DNA of 64,000 nucleotides, from the NCBI GenBank assembly GCA_030522415.1, contig CM060104.1:19679325-19743324 (forward strand), in the 5' to 3' direction. Under the pieces are notes generated by a model. The model ran no database searches. It saw only the letters and a program-made list of their open reading frames with translations, and had not been told where the DNA came from. Below are positions 44,925 through 64,000 of the stretch, piece by piece (position 1 is the stretch's first letter; each line of letters starts with the position of its first letter). The position numbers and the translations under genes were made by a program. Source of the stretch: Channallabes apus. Taxonomy: Eukaryota; Chordata; Actinopteri; Siluriformes; Clariidae.

Positions 44925-45360
44925 ATTGGATTGGCCAACCCATACTACAATGTCCAAGGAGCTTACTGCAGAAAAATGGGTGGTAGATTTACACAACCTT
45001 ACAAGTCAGGTATGTACCTTAAAGCCATTTCTAAACAAGTGCAGATTCCAAGATCAGTTCAAACAGCTATACAGTTTGCCAGTACAGTTCTTGGCTGGTG
45101 TAGCCACTTCACCATGGAAAAAACTAAACCATCACCCTGAGTTAAAAGGAAACAGGTCCAGATGGTCAGGAACAACCCAGGAACCACCAAGGCACATGCC
45201 CGTCATGACCTGGAAGCTGCTGGAACAACAGTGTCGGTGACATGACCAAAAAAAATCAAAGCTTTCTGAAGGAAAGATTTGACCAGATGTATGTTGAGTG
45301 CTGGTGATGCATTTACCCCAAAGACACCATCACCTGCCAAGCTGGTGGTAGGATCATGCC
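44925..45360 (+). pseudogene. Tc1-like transposase N-terminal fragment
   Basis: Plus-strand frames carry MSKELTAEKWVVDLHN, then after a shift SGMYLKAISKQVQIPRS, then after another shift ELKGNRSRWSGTTQEPP and TWKLLEQQ. These are, in order, the paired helix-turn-helix region of a Tc1 transposase. The catalytic half is missing apart from a possible trace near 45300-45360. Confidence 0.65.
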
Positions 45361-45454
45361 TTTATTTCTTCCAATAAAACTGTTAGATTGATGAAATGTT
45401 GAAGAAAAGGTGGAATGTTGAGAATTCTTTAGCATATCATCAAATCAGCTAGAT

Positions 45455-45592
45455 CAGTGGTTCCCAACCCTGGTTCTTGAGGACCCTGTGCTCTACATAT
45501 TTTAGTTTTTTCTTTGCTCCCTGCACACCTGATTAACCAATTGGCTAATTACCATCCTTTTAGGTTTGGTAGAGCAGTATTGGGAACCACTA
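45455..45592. mobile_element. Miniature hAT-type element, 138 bp
   Basis: The terminal repeats CAGTGGTTCCCAACCCTGG and, inverted, TAGTGGTTCCCAATACTG are flanked by a perfect 8-bp duplication AGCTAGAT (45447-45454 and 45593-45600). There is no coding capacity. It is the same family as 63138-63334. Confidence 0.88.
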
Positions 45593-46417
45593 AGCTAGAT
45601 GAATCAATCTTGTAGAAAATATATGGAACAACCAAATATGCATCAAAACAGGAAGTGAAGTGAAGCAGGAATAAGACACATACATCTGGACGTGAATTAT
45701 ATCCTACTGTATACTGAACATTGGCCCCTCAACTATGACACACTCCACTGCACTGGTCAAATTTGCCCTGTTGCTCAAACACAGGTTTCTCTGCTCAGCG
45801 CTGTCCTGCCCTGCCCTGTCCTGTCCTGCCCTGCCCCTGTGTTGCCCAAAGCCCCAAGGACTCAATTAACTCTGCTCTCACTGGAATACCCCGATTCCTG
45901 TCTTTGCCCTTCGTAGGCGAGATACAATAATGGCACTTTATTTTCCTCAGAGATCGCTGAGACGCTTCACAGGCTTGGGTGGCCAACAAAAAAAAAAAAA
46001 AAGAGCAAAAATTAATGACTTTATAACAAACCATGATCAAGGCAATTGATACTAATTTAATTTCATCATCATAAACGATATGTATATACAGTACTCAACT
46101 TCTACATAAATGCATTATAACTGAATGGATAGATTCTGATTCAATGCACACTCCAGCAAGTTAACTAACTTTACTTAAAGTAGTCGAAACTGGTAACGAT
46201 TGATATGGAAAATTAGGGTCATTTAAACTTGCTGACCTTGAGCTTTATATTTACCCAGTGCATAGATGTAAAATAAATAAAACACAAACTTAGAAATTAA
46301 TCTGTAAGACTTGCTTTGTTATTCACTCAACAACAAAAAAGCACAGAAATCCTAGAAAAATGCAGCAAACAATAAATGACCTTGATTCAGACACATTCAT
46401 TGTGTTTAAGGGGACTG

Positions 46418-46464
<47 letters not shown>

Positions 46465-47653
46465 ACTGACTGCGATTAGCTTTGTCCCACAGTGCTACTT
46501 TAAGCAGAGCTATTACATAAAACAGCATCTCATGACATGGCTGAAGAAAGACAAAACACTGCACATGTACAGGAGGGAACAGCGAGTCACAGTTAAACAC
46601 TAAGCACTTCCACAGAGACCCCAGAGGAGTCACTAGTATTCCCACAGTTCGGCTTGTTTAGGTCACGCAAAAAGCACGGTAAGACTCCGACACCTGCCGA
46701 TGCGCTCCAAACATTCCGTACATTCATTAACCTTTAACTCAGACGCGATAATTCACTGCATGGCTGCCTTTTAAGAACTCCACAATATTGGCAGATGAAT
46801 AAAATGAATAATGATGAAGGGAACATTGGATTTCAGTACAGTGTCTCCCTGCTAGAAAGAAATAGCTTCAATTCCAAATCTCGGTCTGCTCCAGCTCCAG
46901 CTGACCGTTTTTGGATGCATCCAATCCAAATGATCTGCAGACAAATCTAATAGCACGAGATGTAATGGCAGAGTGGGGAGGTCAGGACAGTGGAGCATGT
47001 GTAACCTAATCACATGATAGAAGCACGAATGGAGATCAGAAAAGAGACCAGATACCAAACTGGACTGGATGCAATCATCAAACACACTCAGTGAGCCACC
47101 AAAGCAAAGTGAAGATCTGGCACGAGTGCCGGAGCCTCCAACTGACAGCACTTCATCCTTATCGCCATTCAGCAACCCACATACACACACACACACACAC
47201 ACACCATACTGACAGCCAAGAGAATGGGCATGCTGCTAATTTGTGTAGAGTAGACTCCAAAGCCTGTCTTCTACAAGCTGGAGCAGCAGATCTGCTTCTT
47301 TATTCTCCATCACTGCTGTCTATAGCAGAGGCTTCTTCCCTGAAGAGACGCTTACCTGGATTGGGGGGAGGGTCAACACACACACACTCCTCACAAGCAC
47401 AAAATACACTTCTCTAAGAGGAATGAAAGACTCAGGAAGTCACCTGTGGGACAGATTATAGAAACTGAGTAGCCATGTAAATCAGGACAACAGCATTTGA
47501 CTATAACAAGAGCGAGATCTGCTTGTCACGATGCCTGTGTGTGCGCGCATGTGTGTGTGTGTGTGTGTGTGTGTGTCTCTCTCTCTCTCTCAATATTACA
47601 ACACTTAAGCACAGGTCTTCATCAAACAAGGCAACAACTCCGGGCTCTGGGGG

Positions 47654-47685
47654 GTTGCCATGGCAACCAGTACATCTATTTTTAG
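47654..47685. promoter_or_regulatory. Adjacent RFX X-box and MEF2 site
   Basis: GTTGCCATGGCAAC at 47654-47667 is a perfect palindromic X-box, the RFX-family target. Eight bases later CTATTTTTAG at 47676-47685 is a consensus MEF2 site. They lie in the inferred gatad2b 5' intron, about 3.3 kb downstream of its promoter. Function is inference. Confidence 0.5.
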
Positions 47686-48460
47686 ACAGTACCACTAATC
47701 AATTTAATTTCTGCAGTAGCCCAAGGCAAACAAGAGGGACAGAGGACTGGCCTTGGACAAAGAGAGACAAAGAGAGATGAACAAAGTCAGCGCCAGGACA
47801 GGGTTAAGCCGAATGCAGAGAGTTCCTTGAAACGAAGCCGAGCTTTGTGAGGAAATGCCAAAAAATGCAGACGCCCCATAAGCACTGAAGTCTAAGCCCT
47901 CTGCCCACCCCACCCCCCTCGCACACAAACAATATTTAAAACAGAACCACTCAGTAAGTATGTGTATAGGTGCTCAAACATGCATGATCAACCCAGCTCA
48001 AGACTCAACACAAACTCAGGTTCCAAAGTCATCCAAAATGATTGATAAATCTCTTAGAAAGGAATGAACACGTTTAAGGAACTGAGCGAGTTCACATGTT
48101 GGAGCCTCGAAAAGTCGTAGTATTCAGGGGTGTAGTTGTGGCCACTGTGCTTGAAAATTGGCCTCCTGTTTTTGATTAAGTGTGCAAGAGAGTGAGAGGG
48201 ATTAGGACAGATCCCAAACTGTGGAGGTTGCGGGAGTGAGGAGAGTCATATGATTATCTGTAAGTTTACACTAAAAGAAGACTGTGTACGTGTGCGTGTT
48301 CTTGGCCACACGCACATTGGAGGTGGAACAGCGGTATGTGTTCTGTATAAGTAATGATTAAATGTGGCAAATTCCAATGACATGAGACACAGTCTTTAAA
48401 AACTAAAAAAGCAGGAGGACAGTAAGTAAGAGAAAGTAAAACAGAGTGAGGGAGACTAAT

Positions 48461-48462
<2 letters not shown>

Positions 48463-48538
<76 letters not shown>
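48463..48538. repeat. Composite (TA)n(GA)n microsatellite
   Basis: About 22 TA units run directly into about 15 GA units. Confidence 0.95.
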
Positions 48539-48541
<3 letters not shown>

Positions 48542-50199
48542 TTTCTATGATGTAACTTCTATTTTTTTTCTCTCCTTAAGACCCACCATTCAGTAGTCTG
48601 ACTGTAGCGATAGCCCCAGGCACTATCAAAATATAGGCAGTCCAGTTCAGTCCGGTTTCTAACCTCAGAACAGGGAATTATCCTTCAGCATAGCCATTAG
48701 TGGCCAGTACTCCACACAAACACGTCTGAAAACCATACATACAGTACATGCATACACGGGTCTCATTAAACCAGAGCTTCAGGAGGTATGAAGCAGAAAT
48801 CTAGAAATGGCACATATCATGTATCCATGCATAACAGCCGGTATATCAGTTTAACTAAAAATATGAACATTTAAAATTAATGATTAGGAAAAAAAATTTA
48901 AATAAAAAATTTAACAGGCATTAGATCTTACACACGTACTGATGCCTTACTGTGGTATACGCTGAGCTATAGATTTGGTAATAATCTTTCTGAGCCCAAG
49001 TTTTAAAAAAGTTTCTGATATTAGGAACATATTTTATTTTGCTTAGATTAAATAACGAACTGGAGGATTGTCACCAAAATTGTGTAGTTTGAGTCATGTG
49101 TAATACACAACATTATGTGTATGTACATACAGTATGTGCGGTTACTAAATGCCAGTTTGTTAGATACTAAATGCTGAAGATGTGTGTAGAAAGGTGTGTG
49201 TGTTTTTTTTAACCAGGTATATACCTAGGGAACAGTAACACAATCCTCGAATACAGAGCACTCATGGGAAATAATCGCATGAGGAAAAAATAAAGAATTG
49301 GTATAAATTCAAGTAAGCCACAATTAAATAGACCATGTGACATTTAAGCATCTTTAAAGAGTCAGTCGGAAAGACTGAATCACTTATTATTCTTACCAAC
49401 ATACGCCAAGTATCAGTGTTTCAAGGCAATGTTGCCATTCCAGATAAACACTTTTTAGAAATAAAATTGCCATCCAAACTGTACTCCTCTACTTAGAACT
49501 AACGTTATACAAGACATGGTGGATCTTGTGTACTTTTAGTACACATCTGTACACATTAAAGAAATTTGGCAGTACATACTTGGACCTTCCAAGCTTTATT
49601 CTAAAAGATTCGTAAAAAGTTCATCACATGCACGGACATACCACATGCAAGATCCTTACTCATAGAAAGGGTAAAAAAAATATTAAACAATACAGTTTAG
49701 AACAGTCCAGTCCGAGAGTACATGGTGCAAGATAATCATCAGAAGAAATACAAGCAGGATGCACAAACCTACAGTTTGAAGTAATGGCACATGTGCAGCT
49801 GTAAAGTCTTTCATTTACATTTATTTTACCAGGGTTCTCTCGCCGAACTCGCAAAAACAAGTCAGAAAGTAGGAAAGGACCCGGTCCGGATGATTTCGAT
49901 AACCTCACACAAGTGCAGGGAAGAAATGTCAAATGAGAAATGTCAGTCATCTCTGTACCTCAATCTATTAACTGAGGGTTTGAGGGGGGGGGGGGGGGGG
50001 TGCAAGTGTGTACAGCATTATTCAGCAATCTAGCAAGATGATGCTTCTGTGGCTTTAGTATGATTCAGATTGGGTCTGTCCACCCTAGTGACCTCTTGTT
50101 CTGTGACTATCATACAGACGATCAGACGCTTTAAAACAACACACAAAGTAAAATCAAACTGAACTAAAGTGCCAAAGTGACCCGTGTGCCCTGGAGATG

Positions 50200-51260
50200 T
50201 GTTACAATTCGCGCTCGGCTGCTACTTTTCCTACTACATTGTGCGTTCTTGACTCTCAGCAGCAGCAGCATCACCGCCGCGCACTGATAAATAGGACATT
50301 ACAAGGTAGCCATTTGCATGCTCTCGAAACAAGTTGAGGGCGAACACGTCTCGACTTACGCAAATGGCTGATGGCAGGATCTCTTGATTTTTTTTATCCC
50401 ACAGCAGGAGGTCCGCCATCCATCCGCAACTCACAGCCACATCAAATCATCAACTTGTTTAAAATAAAATACTCAAAATTCATTATTAAATGTTATGTTT
50501 ACTGTCTCGCTGCTGTAATCGCGCAGCAGGTTTTTTTTTTCACCCCCTAATCTGGGCTTTTAACCCCGAGAGACACCGCGCGCGCTGTCTCTCTCTCTCT
50601 CACCAAGAAACAATAAAAGCTCATCGAGCACCAAAACGCGTTCAAGAAATTCTTTCCAAGCCCCATGCATCATCGGTCTCCCTTTCTAACACACCGACCG
50701 TGTGTGTGTGTATGTGTGTTTACTTTACCGGGATCGTTAACACATCGATCTTTTAAGCTTACCATACACAATAATTTCACTGTTCACTGTACGAATATGC
50801 AGCGCGAGCGTTGGCGTATGAATACACGCTATCATCACGGCTTGTTACTCGGCAGCGCGTGCCTTTGATTGTTTTGTGTGTGTGTGTGTGTGTGGTGGGG
50901 GGGTGGTGAGTTGTTGAGTGCGCGCGGGCCGCGACTACATCCTCGGTCTCACCTTGGTCGCCTTCACCCCGCAGGTTCCCTCTCGCTCCGGTCTGCTTTT
51001 GGGATGCTGAGACGCTGCCGTTACCTCTGGCGACTGATCCCGGCACCGGCGAGCAACACAAAGCCTGTGATTGGGCCCCGGCGCGCGCTCGCTCCGCGCT
51101 CAGACGGCGTCATTGATTGGTCGGCGCCGGTGTCGATGACGTTCCGCTCGCGCTACGGTTTGTTGTCTGACGGGGGCGGGGCCACGGTGACGGTCACGGA
51201 GAGATGTGAATGGGCTTGTTGTGGCTGGTGGACGGAGTGGATTAAAAGGTCGAGCAGTCG
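50200..51260 (-). promoter_or_regulatory. gatad2b: gatad2b promoter and first non-coding exon
   Basis: A CpG-rich block, densest at 50915-51200. It contains a CCAAT box (GATTGGTC near 51114), a CRE-like TGACGT near 51136 and a GC box (GGGGGCGGGGCC near 51171). On the minus strand GACCAAG/GTGAGACC at 50953/50952 is a strong splice donor, so the first exon probably runs from roughly 51.1 kb to 50953. It pairs with the acceptor at 37862. The transcription start is not resolved. Confidence 0.6.
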
Positions 51261-51466
51261 AGTGAAAGTTCCTACACTTCGTACTGTACTTATTCAGAGT
51301 GGGAGAAGATACAGCCAAACACACAGCTGTTTAAAACAGTGCTCGAGTCAGGGAGCTGCTTAGAGTGTATATATTTAGCACAGTGAACAGGTGTGAATGG
51401 AGTCCTAGTACTCCTCCATAATCCACAACCCTGTGGTAGTTTATAAATTCATCAGCTTTATATAAC

Positions 51467-51773
51467 GACTTCCCTCATCGCCAATGCCGCTTTATCCTGT
51501 ATATTGGAGTCTATCCCAGGAGATTTTAGAGCTACACCGGGGCCGGGGTGCCAATTCAATCAGGGTGTCGTTCAAACACACACCCACACACTACAGGTAC
51601 ATTTGGGAACGCCAATTAATCCAACCTTCATACCTTTGAAAGGAAACCGGAGTGGGCGAAGGAAAACCTCCAAGAACATGCAAACTCCATGACCACAGTC
51701 CCCGAGGTGGGACTCGAACCTGGACCCCTGGAAGGCGACACTGCTAACTAACCACTAAGCCACCGTACCACCC
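51467..51773 (-). mobile_element. tRNA-derived SINE, full length, with duplication
   Basis: A complete copy of the 1437-1808 family in minus orientation. Its B-box (GGTTCGAGTCCC) is near 51711-51722 and its head complement near 51750-51773. TATATAAC flanks it at 51459-51466 and 51774-51781. It sits just upstream of the gatad2b promoter. Confidence 0.8.
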
Positions 51774-51829
51774 TATATAACAAGCTAATTATTAAATTAC
51801 AAATTGAGCAACAAACCCATATAAGAGAA

Positions 51830-52942
51830 AAGGCAGTTTATTAGAAAGAAAAAAAAAAGTGTCATACAAAATCCTGTCATTTAGGTTAAAGAAACAAAGT
51901 TACAGATCACAAACTGAGCAAAACTAAAATTAGAGGAAGGAAAAAAAGCAGACAGAAAATATATACAGAGCATAAACAAGCAACACCACCAGTACCCTGC
52001 AACTCTACTGTAAGTTGAATCATATGAAAAACAAAGAAGGCATACAAACACTTCTGGCTCTTAAAACTGCTAAAAGCTTAAACAGTTCTATTCTCTCACA
52101 ATAACATACACACCTTTACACTGAGCCAGATTCAAGCTAGCGCCAGTCATACACCAGTCATGTGTGTGTGTGTGTACGCGGTTTTGGAGTAGAGCTTTTG
52201 ATAAGTAGTGGGTAAAACTCAATACTACTGGAGTAATGCTGAGATGGAGTGCTCTATTTAAGTGCACACAATTAATAATGCAGTAATTGCCAGACACAAG
52301 AAAGGGAATGGGGTTATGCACATAAACAGATAACACAGAAACAGTATAGGGATAAATACAAATATAACAGATTACACTTTTGATAAAGTATAATACTCAT
52401 AAAATAAAAAATAAAAACAGCTGACTGATAGTTATAAAGACAAATCATAGTGAATTTAGTGTTAAACAAAAGGTCAAGATATAAAAGTAAGCTAAGCCAG
52501 CTCAGTTTATTTTTAAATAGACTGCATAGAAGCTTTAAGTGTTACCTTTCCCTCTGGAATATAAAATGGCCAAGAAGTAATGGAATACCAATATGCAAGT
52601 ACTACATGGTTGTAAAGAGACAAAATACTGCTCAACAAAAAGGATCTATAATATATTATATGGATATAATCCCACCAACCCCCTGATGTTATAATGGCAT
52701 ACTGTCCGCAACTGGCACATTTCTTATAATAATGTCATCATACGATGTGGACATGAAACTCACTAGGCACTTCCAGTCACTTATTTATTTCCTGGCTTAT
52801 GTTCAAATATATAATAAAGTGCACATGTTTAAATGGATGGGTTTAATCAATTAAAGCTGAGCTCTGATTTTTTTGGAGTGCTTTGTGTATACAGTATACT
52901 ACAAGGAACCTGACCTAGGGTTAGATATCACTGGTCCAGACA
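51830..52942 (-). other. iqgap3: iqgap3 3' UTR (inferred)
   Basis: Non-coding sequence after the IQGAP stop. Minus-strand AATAAA signals lie at 52784-52789, 52506-52511 and 51837-51842. Which one is used cannot be told from sequence. Confidence 0.4.

Positions 52943-64000
<11,058 letters not shown>

Larger units (their letters stand above)
45601..50200. other. Distal gatad2b 5' intron, mostly unrecognised
   Basis: Contains a CCTGY pentamer run at 45801-45840, CA/GT tracts (46430-46462, 47181-47202, 47551-47577), the composite repeat at 48463-48538 and the RFX/MEF2 pair at 47654-47685. No coding exon is visible. Confidence 0.45.

Noticed and set aside
50869..51363. 164-codon plus-strand frame over the CpG island
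   Set aside because: It spans the gatad2b promoter, has no similarity or splice context, and its composition follows GC content.

Overview
This window looks like nuclear DNA from a teleost fish. Its genes are split by GT-AG introns, it carries many (CA)n/(TG)n and (TA)n microsatellites, and much of the non-coding sequence is decayed Tc1/mariner transposons, hAT-type miniature elements and tRNA-derived SINEs. I cannot name the species. The Tc1-rich, CA-rich texture would fit a catfish or another otophysan, but that is a guess.

Three protein-coding genes are supported. (1) ankrd34a lies on the + strand. Its whole coding sequence is in one exon (13847-15409), and a GC-rich promoter and first non-coding exon near 5.7-6.06 kb probably join it through a 7.7 kb intron. 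(2) gatad2b lies on the - strand (coding 37860 down to 29176, ten coding exons whose phases all agree). Its GC-rich promoter and first exon are near 51 kb, which gives a roughly 13 kb intron in the 5' UTR. (3) The 3' half of an IQGAP gene, most likely iqgap3, lies on the - strand (from beyond 64000 down to 52943). Fifteen exons give 694 in-frame residues from the RasGAP-related domain to the natural C terminus. The human orthologues ANKRD34A, GATAD2B and IQGAP3 all map to 1q21-q22, so this is probably a piece of ancient conserved synteny. The genes have unrelated jobs (neuronal ankyrin protein, NuRD repressor subunit, cytoskeletal scaffold) and do not form a pathway.

Layout: 0-5.3 kb is a transposon graveyard, including a LINE that contains a hAT MITE that contains a SINE. 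5.3-15.4 kb is ankrd34a. 15.4-27 kb is repeat-rich intergenic DNA with a near-complete but broken Tc1 element (18758-20269). 27-51.2 kb is gatad2b, with long introns full of transposons. 51.2-64 kb is the iqgap3 3' end.

I found no clear undescribed system. The most useful leads are dinucleotide repeats lying directly on splice sites of gatad2b and iqgap3, a repeat near 22.4-24.1 kb with an apparent CCAAT-box promoter and splice donor inside it, an adjacent RFX X-box and MEF2 site in gatad2b intron 1, a perfect 22-bp hairpin upstream of ankrd34a, and three Tc1 deletion derivatives that appear to keep the same DNA-binding segment.
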